A DNA stretch of 64,000 nt from an uncultured Lachnospiraceae bacterium (GCA_946546945.1 CAMNOU010000013.1:25318-89317), one strand, 5' to 3'; positions 18,221-26,841 are shown, numbered from the stretch's first letter. The notes: generated from the letters alone by a model not told the origin. A program made the numbers and translations.

Positions 18221-18258
18221 GTGTTATAATAAAAATAACTTAATGATAATGATTATTG
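18203..18258 (+). promoter_or_regulatory. perR promoter and Fur-type operator
   Basis: TTTACA (18203-18208) and TATAAT (18225-18230) have a 16-base spacer. TGATAAT-G-ATTATTG at 18244-18258 matches the 7-1-7 Fur-family operator at 12 of 14 positions. It lies just downstream of the -10, where binding would block transcription, so the regulator probably represses itself. Confidence 0.72.
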
Positions 18259-18275
18259 TTAGTGAGTGATAACTT

Positions 18276-18704
18276 ATGACAGAGGGAGCTATCCGCAGAT
18301 ATAGTAAAAAGCGGCAGGCAATTCTTGATTGTCTGAAAAAAACCGATACGCATCCGACAGCGGAGTGGATTTATGAACAGCTGCGGGAGCAGTATCCGGA
18401 TCTGAGTCTGGCAACCGTCTACCGCAACCTGAACCAGCTGAAGGAAGCCGGGATGGTCCGCTCGATGGGAGTTGTGAACGATCACGAGCGTTTTGACGGG
18501 AAGACAGGGCCTCATTCCCATGTGGTCTGTGCCGGGTGCGGGGCGATCATTGATCTGGATGATATCCGGATCGATGAGGATATGATCGCGCAGGCAGAGA
18601 CGGCGACTGGATACAGTATCTCGGAGGTATCCCTGCACTTTATCGGGATGTGCCGTGACTGCCGGGCGGCCGGCGCAGGGGATCCGGTACGGAAAGATGA
18701 CTGA
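18276..18704 (+). CDS. perR: PerR/Fur-family metal-dependent repressor
   Basis: The 142-residue protein has the winged helix of the Fur superfamily (HPTAEWIYEQLREQYPDLSLATVYRNLNQLKEAGMVR) and the C-terminal dimer and metal domain. CAGC and CRDC supply the four structural zinc Cys. DHERFD and HSHVVC give the regulatory-metal ligands in the arrangement of peroxide sensors. The PerR call over Fur or Zur rests mainly on the neighbours: rubrerythrin, flavin reductase-rubredoxin, rubredoxin and flavodiiron protein follow in the same direction, a classic clostridial PerR regulon. The operator upstream suggests autoregulation. Confidence 0.8.
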   Translation: MTEGAIRRYSKKRQAILDCLKKTDTHPTAEWIYEQLREQYPDLSLATVYRNLNQLKEAGMVRSMGVVNDHERFDGKTGPHSHVVCAGCGAIIDLDDIRIDEDMIAQAETATGYSISEVSLHFIGMCRDCRAAGAGDPVRKDD

Positions 18705-18762
18705 AATGGGGGGCAATCCCGTTTCAAAATATTATTTTAATGAATGATGGAGGATGATGACT

Positions 18763-19305
18763 ATGGCAAAATTTGTATGTTCTGTATGTGGATATGTTCA
18801 TGAAGGAGATTCTGCTCCTGCTGAATGTCCGGTATGTCACGCACCGGCTGAGAAGTTTACTGAGCAGAAGGGCGAGATGACATGGGCAGCTGAGCATGTT
18901 GTCGGCGTTGCACAGGGTGTCAGCGAGGATATCCTTGAAGATTTGAGAGCGAACTTCGCAGGTGAGTGCTCTGAGGTCGGTATGTATCTGGCTATGGCAA
19001 GAGTAGCATTCCGCGAGGGATATCCGGAGATCGGTCTTTACTGGGAGAAAGCTGCTTATGAAGAGGCAGAGCATGCCGCAAAATTTGCAGAGCTTCTGGG
19101 TGAGGTTGTTACAGATTCCACAAAGAAGAATCTTGAGATGCGTATTGATGCTGAGAATGGCGCGACCGCAGGAAAGACAGATCTGGCAAAGAGAGCAAAA
19201 GCTGCAAATCTGGATGCAATTCATGACACCGTTCATGAGATGGCACGCGATGAGGCAAGACACGGAAAGGCTTTCAAGGGCCTGTATGACAGATACTTCG
19301 GCTAA
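18763..19305 (+). CDS. Rubrerythrin with N-terminal rubredoxin domain
   Basis: The 180-residue protein reduces hydrogen peroxide with electrons from NADH via rubredoxin-type carriers. Residues 1-35 are a rubredoxin-like Fe(Cys)4 domain (CSVCGYV and CPVCHAP), then a four-helix ferritin-like diiron domain ([40 protein letters not shown]). The rubredoxin-first order is the 'reverse rubrerythrin' arrangement of Clostridia, known as highly peroxide-inducible. The start at 18763 has GGAGG 9 bases upstream; two earlier ATGs overlap the ribosome-binding site. Position after perR fits peroxide control. Confidence 0.92.
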   Translation: MAKFVCSVCGYVHEGDSAPAECPVCHAPAEKFTEQKGEMTWAAEHVVGVAQGVSEDILEDLRANFAGECSEVGMYLAMARVAFREGYPEIGLYWEKAAYEEAEHAAKFAELLGEVVTDSTKKNLEMRIDAENGATAGKTDLAKRAKAANLDAIHDTVHEMARDEARHGKAFKGLYDRYFG

Positions 19306-19336
19306 AAAGAGAACACAGGCGCGTTCTTGAAAGACA

Positions 19337-19367
19337 GGGGAAGGCCGCAGACTGCCTTCCCTTTTTT
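19337..19367 (+). terminator. Terminator after rubrerythrin
   Basis: GGGAAGGC (19338-19345) pairs with GCCTTCCC (19354-19361), followed by six T. Confidence 0.88.
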
Positions 19368-19368
19368 G

Positions 19369-19397
19369 TTGATTTTTTAACAGGTATCGTTTATACT
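19369..19397 (+). promoter_or_regulatory. Promoter of the flavin reductase-rubredoxin gene
   Basis: TTGATT (19369-19374) and TATACT (19392-19397) with 17 bases between, directly behind the rubrerythrin terminator. Confidence 0.65.
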
Positions 19398-19437
19398 GTA
19401 TTTAATGATTTTTCCAACGCAGAAAGGAGAAGAAGGC

Positions 19438-20055
19438 ATGGATTCAAAGGTCATGAATCAGTTGTCCTATGGATTGTTTGTACTGACTGCGAATGTAAAC
19501 GGAAAGGATAACGGCTGTATCACGAATACCGCGATTCAGGTCGCATCGGAACCGAACAGAATCAGCTTTGCAGTGAACAAAGCCAATTATACGCACGAGA
19601 TGCTGATGGAGACATCGAAGTTCACGATATCGATCCTCAGCGAGGCAGCTGACTTTGAGCTGTTCAAACGGTTTGGTTTCCAGTCGGGCAGGGACACAGA
19701 CAAATTTGCCGGATTTACCGGATGCAGGCGTGTTCCGAGCGGAGCTCTGGCGGTCACGGAAGGGACCAATGCCTATATTTCAGGCTGGATCGAGCAGAGA
19801 ATTGATCTGGGCAGTCATACCCTGTTCATCGCACAGGTTACAGACGGGGAGATCCTGAGCAATGTTCCTTCTGTAACATACGCATATTATCATGCGAATA
19901 TCAAGCCGAAGCCGCAGCCGAAAAAAACGGAGGACGGCAAGACCATCTGGCGCTGCAAGATCTGCGGTTATGAATATGTGGGAGAGGAGCTTCCGGCGGA
20001 TTTCATCTGCCCGATCTGTAAGCATCCGGCTTCCGATTTTGAAAAAGTGAATTGA
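19438..20055 (+). CDS. Flavin reductase fused to rubredoxin (high-molecular-weight rubredoxin)
   Basis: The 205-residue protein joins an FMN-binding flavin reductase-like domain (residues 1-150; [20 protein letters not shown] is typical) to a C-terminal rubredoxin with two Cys pairs (CKICGY and CPICKH). Such Hrb proteins take electrons from NAD(P)H and pass them to flavodiiron proteins or rubrerythrin, matching the neighbours on both sides. The start at 19438 follows AAAGGAGA with good spacing. The gene has its own promoter and is followed by a stand-alone rubredoxin. Family assignment is firm; the precise electron partner is inferred. Confidence 0.9.
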   Translation: MDSKVMNQLSYGLFVLTANVNGKDNGCITNTAIQVASEPNRISFAVNKANYTHEMLMETSKFTISILSEAADFELFKRFGFQSGRDTDKFAGFTGCRRVPSGALAVTEGTNAYISGWIEQRIDLGSHTLFIAQVTDGEILSNVPSVTYAYYHANIKPKPQPKKTEDGKTIWRCKICGYEYVGEELPADFICPICKHPASDFEKVN

Positions 20056-20143
20056 CGGTTCAGGAACAATAGTCCGGAACTGTTATGTATTAGATTTTTA
20101 TGAGCCCGCAAGAGGGCTCGCCAAGACAGAAAGGAGTTTTAAC

Positions 20144-20305
20144 ATGGACAAGTATGTATGCGACGTTTGCGGCTGGGAATATGATCCTGCGGTAGGAGAT
20201 CCGGACAATGGTATCGAGCCGGGCATCCCGTTTGAGGAGCTGCCGGACGATTTTACCTGCCCTCTTTGCTCTGTAGGCAAAGACCAGTTTAAAAAAGCTG
20301 AGTAA
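20144..20305 (+). CDS. Rubredoxin
   Basis: A 53-residue rubredoxin with the four iron-binding Cys in [18 protein letters not shown] and [11 protein letters not shown], and the usual central [14 protein letters not shown]. It is a one-electron carrier that can feed rubrerythrin and the flavodiiron protein coded next. It is small enough to be missed by length cut-offs. AAAGGAG lies at 20130-20136. A GAGCCC/GGGCTC hairpin (20102-20119) without a T-run lies just ahead of it. Confidence 0.95.
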   Translation: MDKYVCDVCGWEYDPAVGDPDNGIEPGIPFEELPDDFTCPLCSVGKDQFKKAE

Positions 20306-20317
20306 AGATTAAGAATG

Positions 20318-20342
20318 GGGGAACTGATATTATCAGTTCCCC
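20318..20342 (+). other. Stable intergenic hairpin
   Basis: GGGGAACTGA (20318-20327) pairs perfectly with TCAGTTCCCC (20333-20342) around TATTA. No T-run follows, so it is more likely an mRNA-stability or processing structure between the rubredoxin and flavodiiron genes than a terminator. Confidence 0.5.
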
Positions 20343-20378
20343 TGTCGTGCGAAGAGATGGAAAGGAGTTTTTAACAGT

Positions 20379-21542
20379 ATGAGCAAACCTGTGATAACAG
20401 ACACTATTAAATATATCGGTGTCGATGACAAGACAATTGATCTTTTTGAAAGCCAGTATGTTGTGCCGAACGGAGTTTCCTATAATTCTTATGTGATCCT
20501 GGATGACAAGATCGCAGTGATGGATACGGCGGACGCACGTGCTTCCGAGGAGTGGTTCGCAAACCTTCAGGCGGAATTGAACGGGAAGACACCGGACTAT
20601 CTTGTGGTCTCCCACATGGAGCCGGATCATGCCGGAACGATCGGAAAACTGATTGCGGCTTACCCGGACATTACCATCGTCGGGAATGCCAAGACATTTA
20701 CCATGCTTCCGAACTTTTTTGAGCTCGGTGACGTAAAGACCCTCGTGGTGAAAGAAAAAGAGGAACTTTCCCTGGGGCAGCACACGCTGCAGTTCTTCAT
20801 GGCTCCGATGGTACACTGGCCGGAGGTCATGGTGACCTATGAAAAGAGCAGCAAAATTCTGTTCTCCGCAGACGGATTCGGAAAATTCGGCGCCCTCGAT
20901 ACAGATGAGGACTGGGCCTGCGAAGCTCGCCGCTATTACTTCAATATTGTTGGAAAATACGGCGTACAGGTACAGGCGCTCTTAAAAAAGGCGGCTGCGC
21001 TTGATATTGAGATGATCTGCCCGCTCCATGGACCGATCCTGAAAGAGAATCTCGGTTATTATATCGGTTTGTATGATACCTGGAGCAGTTACAAGCCGGA
21101 AAATAAGGGCGTGCTGGTTGCCTATGCATCCATTCATGGGAATACCGCAAAGGCTGCAGAGCAAATCGCACAGATGCTTCGCGATCTGGGCGAGGAGAAA
21201 GTGGCTGTCACCGATCTGGCAAGAGAGGACATCGCGGAAGCCATTGAAGATGCCTTCCGTTATGACCGTATGATCGTTGCTGCATCCAGCTATGACGCAA
21301 GCGTATTCCCTCCGATGGAACTTTTCCTTCTCAAACTGAAGGCGAAAGGATATCAGAACCGCAAAGTTGCCATTATTGAGAACGGATCCTGGGCACCCAG
21401 CGCAGCAAAGAAGATGCGCGAGTATCTGGACACCATGAAAAATGTGGAGATCCTGGAACCGGTCATAAGTATCCGTTCCACTGTAAAGGAAGAAACCGTC
21501 AGCCAGCTGAAAGCAATGGCAGAGATGGTAAAAAATGCTTAA
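20379..21542 (+). CDS. fprA: Flavodiiron protein (A-type flavoprotein)
   Basis: The 387-residue enzyme reduces oxygen to water, or nitric oxide to nitrous oxide, with electrons from rubredoxin. The N-terminal metallo-beta-lactamase-like diiron domain carries HMEPDH (the H-x-E-x-D-H ligand set), MVHWPEVM and CPLHGPI. The C-terminal flavodoxin domain (from about residue 245) begins VLVAYASIHGNTAKAAEQIA and binds FMN. It completes the perR group of oxygen-defence genes. The length is typical of clostridial FprA. The bidirectional terminator after it also serves the convergent LysR gene. Confidence 0.93.
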   Translation: MSKPVITDTIKYIGVDDKTIDLFESQYVVPNGVSYNSYVILDDKIAVMDTADARASEEWFANLQAELNGKTPDYLVVSHMEPDHAGTIGKLIAAYPDITIVGNAKTFTMLPNFFELGDVKTLVVKEKEELSLGQHTLQFFMAPMVHWPEVMVTYEKSSKILFSADGFGKFGALDTDEDWACEARRYYFNIVGKYGVQVQALLKKAAALDIEMICPLHGPILKENLGYYIGLYDTWSSYKPENKGVLVAYASIHGNTAKAAEQIAQMLRDLGEEKVAVTDLAREDIAEAIEDAFRYDRMIVAASSYDASVFPPMELFLLKLKAKGYQNRKVAIIENGSWAPSAAKKMREYLDTMKNVEILEPVISIRSTVKEETVSQLKAMAEMVKNA

Positions 21543-21549
21543 GATTTCA

Positions 21550-21578
21550 AAAAAAGACGGCTCAGCCGTCTTTTTTTG
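21550..21578. terminator. Bidirectional terminator between fprA and the LysR gene
   Basis: AAAAAAAGACGGC and GCCGTCTTTTTTT form a symmetric hairpin around TCA. The stop codon of the minus-strand LysR gene (21562-21564) lies in its loop, so both convergent genes end here. Confidence 0.85.
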
Positions 21579-22494
21579 TATTATCCAACGGAAGGACTCT
21601 CAGGAAAGCGTCTAGATAGAGATTGCGGTTTCCTGAATTCCAGACACAGATGAGCCCCTTATACTGTCCCTTCACCGGAATCTTTTTTATCGTTTTTGAA
21701 GCACTGGAATAGTCGAAAAAATTATCGATAAAAAGAATTGCGTTGTTGGGCTGCATTAAAAGATATCGCAGTTTGTAAATGTCATCATAAGTAAAAGTCA
21801 CTCTGGGTTCCACCCCATAAGCAGAAAATCGTTCCCGAAGATCAAAGAGGAAATGATCTTTTTTCTGACCGATTTTAACTGTAACCTGATCATAGTCGAG
21901 GATATCTTCAAATGTAAGGATATCTCTGTCTGCAAGGGGGTGGTCCGCCGACATTAAAGCATAGGCCTTGTCTCTTGCAGCATATTTCCATTTCCAGTTT
22001 CTTGTTTCTACATAATTTCGCTCTACATCCGGGATGATGATTGCATCGTAGAGCCAGTTTTCCAGTTTCTGTTCCAAATCTGTGATATACCCGCTGTCCG
22101 AGAAAACCTGAATATCAGGGGAGTTCTCTTTTAATCGTTCCAGGATTGGATAAAAATATTTGTTCGGGTGAACAGTATTTAGAAGACCAATGCGCAGCGA
22201 ATGGTTCTGGTTTCCCTGAATGGCGTAGGCATGGTGGTAAGTTGCGTTCATTTTTTCAATTTGCAGTTTCCATTCTTTATATAACAGTTCGCCGGCTTCT
22301 GTCAGATGCAATTCTCTGGTAGAGCGGATGAACAACTGGATGTCCAAATCGTTCTCCATTTTAGAAATACTTTTGCTGATCGCTGATTGCGTCAGATGCA
22401 GATCGATTCCTGCGTTTGCAAACCCGTTTGATTCTACAACAGCGAAGAAAATCTGAATCTGCTGGATTGTTATTGTAGAAAGATTAAACTTCAT
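21562..22494 (-). CDS. LysR-family transcriptional regulator
   Basis: The 310-residue protein begins with the LysR winged helix-turn-helix (IQQIQIFFAVVESNGFANAGIDLHLTQSAISKSISKMENDLDIQLFIRS) and continues with a two-lobed co-inducer domain (HSLRIGLLNTVHPNKYFYPI onward). The start is supported by AAAGGAGG on the minus strand. It diverges from the decarboxylase/TRAP genes, and two LysR-like dyads lie in the gap, so it most likely controls that operon in response to the imported acid or its product. The ligand cannot be predicted. Confidence 0.88.
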   Translation of the reverse strand: MKFNLSTITIQQIQIFFAVVESNGFANAGIDLHLTQSAISKSISKMENDLDIQLFIRSTRELHLTEAGELLYKEWKLQIEKMNATYHHAYAIQGNQNHSLRIGLLNTVHPNKYFYPILERLKENSPDIQVFSDSGYITDLEQKLENWLYDAIIIPDVERNYVETRNWKWKYAARDKAYALMSADHPLADRDILTFEDILDYDQVTVKIGQKKDHFLFDLRERFSAYGVEPRVTFTYDDIYKLRYLLMQPNNAILFIDNFFDYSSASKTIKKIPVKGQYKGLICVWNSGNRNLYLDAFLRVLPLDNTKKDG

Positions 22495-22577
22495 GGGACA
22501 CCTCCTTTTTCTCAGAATGTACTTTATAATTATACAATACTCTTCTTGCTCCTATGCATAACAAATATATTCCAGAA

Positions 22578-22626
22578 GTTCATTTGTGTTGAACATCTCT
22601 CATAATTCTTAAATTCAATATTGAAT
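22578..22626. promoter_or_regulatory. Candidate LysR operator region
   Basis: GTTCA (22578-22582) and TGAAC (22590-22594) form a dyad with the T-N11-A feature of LysR sites. Next comes a perfect 14-bp palindrome of ATTCAAT and ATTGAAT (22613-22626). Both lie in the 195-base gap between the divergent LysR and decarboxylase genes. Confidence 0.55.
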
Positions 22627-22689
22627 CCCTATCAGTTAAAATATGACTATAAATATTATACCGTATTGCAATACAGGAAAGGGGTGTGT

Positions 22690-23679
22690 ATGAAGTTATA
22701 TGATTTGGAACATCATTTCTATATCAAAGAAACTATCGATGCGATGAAAAAAAGGAAAGGATATCCGAATTATGATGAAAAAGAAGATGTGATTAACTGG
22801 TATAAGAGTTTACCTATGCCGCAGGGGCCGCTGCTGAAAAAGCTGCTGGAACTCGGTGATGAAAGAGTGCGTATGATGGATGAGCTTGGGATATCTACAG
22901 CAGTCTTAAGTACTTCTCAGGGTGTAGAAGATTTGGAAACAGAAGAAAGTATCGAATTGGCACGAAAGACAAATGACGCTGCTTATCAAGTGACACAGAA
23001 GTATCCGGGAAGATTTCTTGGCAGCGCTATTCTCCCGACAAAATATGTTGATGCGGCACTGGTTGAACTGGAGCGCTGTGTGAAAGATCTGGGTTTTGTG
23101 TGCTGGCATACACATTCCAATCTGAGGGGAGCTTTTCTGGAAGAGGAACGTTTTTTACCGCTTTTTCAAAAAGCAGCGGAGCTGGGGATCTATATTTATT
23201 TACATCCCAACATCCCGAATCTGCCGAATCTGCATGAATATGGATTTACAGTAGCCGGGCCGGGGGCAGGATTTACGGTAGATACTATGATGGCAATTCT
23301 AAAGCTGATTGCAAGTGGATTATTTGACCGGATCCCGGAAACAAAACTGGTGATAGGACATTTTGGTGAAGCAATTCCTTTCCTGATGGACAGAATTGAC
23401 AACCGATTCAATTTCATACCGAATTCCAGATTAAAGAATAGAGAGCTTCCCAGCTACTATTTTCGCAGAAATATTCTGGTCACAACAAGTGGAAATATGT
23501 CAAAGGCGGCGTTTGAATGCACAAAAGAAGTATTTGGAATGGAACACATTATGTTTGGAAGCGATTATGCCTATGAAGATGCAAAAGAAATGGTGAATTT
23601 TGTTCGCGAACTGAGTCTTACAGAAGAGGAGAGAGCAATGCTCTATTATAAAAATGCTGAAAAATTGATGAAACATTGA
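22690..23679 (+). CDS. Amidohydrolase-family aromatic acid decarboxylase (gamma-resorcylate decarboxylase-like)
   Basis: This 329-residue TIM-barrel enzyme belongs to the amidohydrolase-2 group that holds ACMSD and gamma-resorcylate decarboxylase. The order of motifs matches the latter: LEHHF near the N-terminus (metal ligands Glu7 and His9), VELERCVKDLGFV, YLHP with His172, a LIASGLFDRIPE segment, GHFGE with catalytic His224, TTSGN and GSDYAYE with Asp292. Enzymes of this type remove CO2 non-oxidatively from hydroxybenzoic acids. A tandem TRAP importer follows 46 bases later and a LysR gene diverges. Likely substrates are 2,6-dihydroxy- or 2,4,6-trihydroxybenzoate-type acids, but this is inference; simple hydrolysis or a 5-carboxyvanillate-type substrate remains possible. 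Confidence 0.7.
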   Translation: MKLYDLEHHFYIKETIDAMKKRKGYPNYDEKEDVINWYKSLPMPQGPLLKKLLELGDERVRMMDELGISTAVLSTSQGVEDLETEESIELARKTNDAAYQVTQKYPGRFLGSAILPTKYVDAALVELERCVKDLGFVCWHTHSNLRGAFLEEERFLPLFQKAAELGIYIYLHPNIPNLPNLHEYGFTVAGPGAGFTVDTMMAILKLIASGLFDRIPETKLVIGHFGEAIPFLMDRIDNRFNFIPNSRLKNRELPSYYFRRNILVTTSGNMSKAAFECTKEVFGMEHIMFGSDYAYEDAKEMVNFVRELSLTEEERAMLYYKNAEKLMKH

Positions 23680-23725
23680 CTTTAGAAAGGAGGATATGGT
23701 CTTATAGGTGACCATAAGGGGAAAA

Positions 23726-24820
23726 ATGAAAAAATTCAGAACACTTATAGCACTGCTTTCGGTAGTGACATTGTCCGTTACCGGCCTTTCAGCCTGCGGA
23801 GGAAAACAGACAAAGAATGTGGATAATGAAAAAACTGCAGTTTCGTCAACAGAAGAGTCAGTACCGCAAATTATTAGCGGCAATTATACCATCCGGCTCG
23901 GGACTCCTACAGGAGGAAAGCATCAGCAGAATGTTACTATGGAGAAATTCAAAGAGGATATTGAAGCTGCTTCAGACGGAGCAATTACAGTTGAGCTCTA
24001 TCCGACCAGTCAGCTTGGAACAGCACCACAGATGATTGAAGGGGTTCAAAACGGGGATATCGAAGGGGTACTGATCCCGTCATCTTATTTTGCCAGTGCA
24101 GCACCGGCTATGGCCGTACTTGATATTCCCTTCCTTTTTCCGGCAGATGGTACTGCTGCCGTGAAGGCTCAGAAGATTCTTTCATCCGGGACCAGTCTGG
24201 ACGATTATCTTTATAAAAAGGGATTTGTTGTCGGGGGGTATCTTCTGGGCGGAAATCAGTATATGCTTACCACGTTTGAAATAAAATCCATGAGTGATCT
24301 GAAAGGGAAAAAAATGTGGACACTTCCTTCAACACTGCTGAGAGAATCGCTTGAACTGTATGGCGCACAGGCAGTGGGGCTGGATCCGTCCGATGTAGCT
24401 TCCGGACTGCAGAATGGAACAATACAGGGTGTGCTGAATGACTGCACTTTCTGGAAGACTCAGGGACTTGTCGACAGCGCAAAATGCATCAATCTTTGCC
24501 CGGCCGGAGCATTTGTAAACTGTTTCTTTTTCAGTGCAGACTGGATGGATACGCTTCCTGATGAAGTAAGAGAACTTGTACTTTCTACGGCAAAAGATGT
24601 CGTAAATAACTTTGAAGTGGATTATATGACCAAATATTCTCAGGAAACAATAGATGCCGAAGTGAATGAAGACGGATGCACCATCTACGAGCCTTCTGAA
24701 GAATTGCTGGAAGAAATGCGGGCAGCTACCGAGCCAATTCATGAGGAGTTTAAAAATACAGATGACGACTGCGCGGCTATTTATGATGAATTTGTAACCC
24801 TTATTGAGAATGAGAAATAA
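23726..24820 (+). CDS. dctP: TRAP transporter substrate-binding lipoprotein (DctP family)
   Basis: The 364-residue protein has a lipoprotein signal (ALLSVVTLSVTGLSAC, with Cys26 the probable lipidation site) and a DctP-type solute-binding domain (IRLGTPTGGKHQQNVTMEKF; FEIKSMSDLKGKKMWTL is the family's conserved helix-strand). It captures a carboxylate outside the membrane and hands it to the DctQM permease coded next. AGGGG supports ATG at 23726 over an upstream GTG. In DctP proteins a conserved Arg normally binds the carboxylate. The solute is probably the acid used by the upstream decarboxylase. Confidence 0.88.
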   Translation: MKKFRTLIALLSVVTLSVTGLSACGGKQTKNVDNEKTAVSSTEESVPQIISGNYTIRLGTPTGGKHQQNVTMEKFKEDIEAASDGAITVELYPTSQLGTAPQMIEGVQNGDIEGVLIPSSYFASAAPAMAVLDIPFLFPADGTAAVKAQKILSSGTSLDDYLYKKGFVVGGYLLGGNQYMLTTFEIKSMSDLKGKKMWTLPSTLLRESLELYGAQAVGLDPSDVASGLQNGTIQGVLNDCTFWKTQGLVDSAKCINLCPAGAFVNCFFFSADWMDTLPDEVRELVLSTAKDVVNNFEVDYMTKYSQETIDAEVNEDGCTIYEPSEELLEEMRAATEPIHEEFKNTDDDCAAIYDEFVTLIENEK

Positions 24821-24837
24821 GAGAATGGAGATTTTCT

Positions 24838-25329
24838 ATGGAAAAATGGGTTAAGATTACACGGCATATCCGACGGATATTATATTCAATCTCTGTTGTG
24901 TTTATTACAATTGCAACAGCTTTGGCGGCCGTTAATTCGATTCTCCGGTTCGTAGGAGTAGGATTTCCATGGGCAGATGAATTGTATGTTTATCTTATTG
25001 TTCTAATGGTATATCTCGCGCTGCCTCAGATGGAGGGGGCCGGAGATCAGTTGTGTATCTCTGCAATTGACAGTTGGATAAAAGGAGAGAAAGGGAAAAA
25101 GATTCTCAACTATTTCAGACAAATTGTTACCTGCGGCGCCCTGACACTTTTGGCCTATTATGGGATGCAGGTGATGATAAAGGCATTTACCAGGAAACAG
25201 TTGACCTATATTCTGATGCTGCCAAAAGGGATACTTTATGCTATTGCGGTTATCAGTATTGCGGCGGCAATTTTTGCTCTGCTGGTGATAATGATTTTTA
25301 ATAAAGGAGAATTTGACGATGCTTCTTAA
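24838..25329 (+). CDS. dctQ: TRAP transporter small permease (DctQ family)
   Basis: The 163-residue protein has four hydrophobic helices (ILYSISVVFITIATALAAVN; ELYVYLIVLMVYLALPQM; TCGALTLLAYYGMQVM; GILYAIAVISIAAAIFALLV), the standard DctQ topology. It scaffolds the large permease in sodium-driven TRAP importers. It lies between dctP (17 bases) and dctM (11-base overlap), the usual operon order. Confidence 0.88.
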   Translation: MEKWVKITRHIRRILYSISVVFITIATALAAVNSILRFVGVGFPWADELYVYLIVLMVYLALPQMEGAGDQLCISAIDSWIKGEKGKKILNYFRQIVTCGALTLLAYYGMQVMIKAFTRKQLTYILMLPKGILYAIAVISIAAAIFALLVIMIFNKGEFDDAS

Positions 25330-26590
25330 TATCCTTATACCTGTACTGGTCATACTGATAGTTTTATCGCTTCTGAAATGTCCGATTTACGTTTCCATTC
25401 TGGCAGCGGCGATTTACCTGCAGATTTTTGTAAACCACATGTCGATTGCGAATCTGTTCACAGGCGTCTTTGAATCTATGACAAAAAGTGCACTGATGGC
25501 CGTCCCGTTTTTCATGGTTGCAGGAAGTATAATTGCAGCAAGCAGTCTGGGAACCAGACTGATTAACGCATTTATTGAATTGTTAAAATCTGTGCGCGGC
25601 GGATTTCCGATTGCCTGTGTTGTGGCAAACGGGATTTTTGGCGCCATTTCCGGTTCCGGCCCGGCTGCAACAGCAGTTTTCGGGAAAATCTGTTATGAAC
25701 CGTTGAAAGAAAAATACAACGAAAAGTTATCGCTTGGCGTTATCGTATCTTCTGCCTCACTCTCAACAATTATTCCGCCGAGTGTGTCGATGATTATTTT
25801 TGGAGTTGCGACAGAAACCTCAATATCAAAGCTTTTTTTGGCAGGGCTGATTCCCGGAATAATGATTGTTGCGATTGTTTCGGTTTATCTGGTCATTCGG
25901 TGCAAACCGAACAAAGATGCTCCGAAAGAACAGTTTTCTTTGAAAAGTTTCGGAAAAGCTTTGTTGCAAAGTATTCCGGTTCTTGTTTTGCCCATCATTG
26001 TTCTGGGGTCTATCTATTCCGGACTCTGCACTCCAACCGAGGCAGGAGCATTATCTGCTTTGTATGCATTTGTAGTCGCTGTTTTCGGGACCAGAGACAT
26101 CAAATTGAAAAAGGTACCCTCTGTCATCAAAGGAGCGGGCAGAACAACTGCACAGATTTTTCTTTTAATTGCTACCAGTACAGTATTTTCGCAGGCGGCA
26201 ACCGTGGCTCAGCTTCCACAGCTTCTTCAGCAGGCATTTGCGGGGATGGGATATATTCAGTTCATGCTGATGCTTAACATTGTTCTGCTTATTGTTGGAT
26301 GCTTTTTTGATACAGGGGCTGCAATCCTGATTTTGGCACCCATGCTGATGCCAACTGCGCTGGCATTTGGCGTAAGTCCGCTTCATTTGGGTATTGTATT
26401 TATCGCGAACCTGGCAATCGGATTATTTACACCACCGTTCGGACTCAATATATTCGTGGCCCAGAGTGTACTGAAGCGTCCGATCGGGATTATAGCCAGA
26501 TCTGTACTGCCATACATTGCATTGTACTTTGGGTCAATATTGCTTATTACCTATATTCCGGTTTTATCGACCTGGCTTCCGGGGAGATAA
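25319..26590 (+). CDS. dctM: TRAP transporter large permease (DctM family)
   Basis: The 423-residue polytopic protein is the ion-coupled transport subunit of the TRAP system. The conserved GAISGSGPAATAVFG and the second repeat region LLIVGCFFDTGAAILILAPMLMP are clearly seen, as is HLGIVFIANLAIGLFTPPFG. It starts at ATG 25319 behind GGAG with a 9-base gap, overlapping dctQ by 11 bases, so expression is coupled. No terminator follows; transcription would run into R2 copy A. The function is firm by family; the solute is inferred from the decarboxylase neighbour. Confidence 0.92.
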   Translation: MLLNILIPVLVILIVLSLLKCPIYVSILAAAIYLQIFVNHMSIANLFTGVFESMTKSALMAVPFFMVAGSIIAASSLGTRLINAFIELLKSVRGGFPIACVVANGIFGAISGSGPAATAVFGKICYEPLKEKYNEKLSLGVIVSSASLSTIIPPSVSMIIFGVATETSISKLFLAGLIPGIMIVAIVSVYLVIRCKPNKDAPKEQFSLKSFGKALLQSIPVLVLPIIVLGSIYSGLCTPTEAGALSALYAFVVAVFGTRDIKLKKVPSVIKGAGRTTAQIFLLIATSTVFSQAATVAQLPQLLQQAFAGMGYIQFMLMLNIVLLIVGCFFDTGAAILILAPMLMPTALAFGVSPLHLGIVFIANLAIGLFTPPFGLNIFVAQSVLKRPIGIIARSVLPYIALYFGSILLITYIPVLSTWLPGR

Positions 26591-26633
26591 GTGTCGCTGC
26601 ACTTGTTTTTTATTATCCATTCGTTTATACTTT

Positions 26634-26808
26634 ATCAAGTACGCCTCGGGCGTACTTGCCGCGGCGCGCTTTCCGCTTGCGCGCCTGCGATCCGCCGGAG
26701 GCTTCAATCTTCAGCGCAGGTATGAAACCCATGCTGAAGACGTAAATGTTAATTTGGCGCATTCCTCTCACGACTAAAAGTCACGAGAATCCTGCGCTGA
26801 ATATTGAA
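26634..26808. repeat. R2 composite repeat, copy A
   Basis: A 175-bp element. The left module holds AAGTACGCC / GGCGTACTT and a GC-rich inverted region. The right module (from about 26709) is bounded by TTCAGCGCAGG and CCTGCGCTGAA as terminal inverted repeats, with an inner stem TCTTCAGC / GCTGAAGA. Near-identical copies lie at 27237 and 57673, and a right-module-only copy at 57578. No transposase is present. Confidence 0.85.
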
Positions 26809-26841
26809 AAGTCTAAAAACAATAGAATGGGGAAACAAGTT

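Noticed and set aside
18702..18725. Terminator after perR
   Set aside because: GAAATGGG and TCCCGTTTC can pair, but the stem is imperfect and no T-run follows.
26746..26841. Upstream extension of the orphan small protein
   Set aside because: The added residues come from R2 copy A; a better ribosome-binding site serves 26842.
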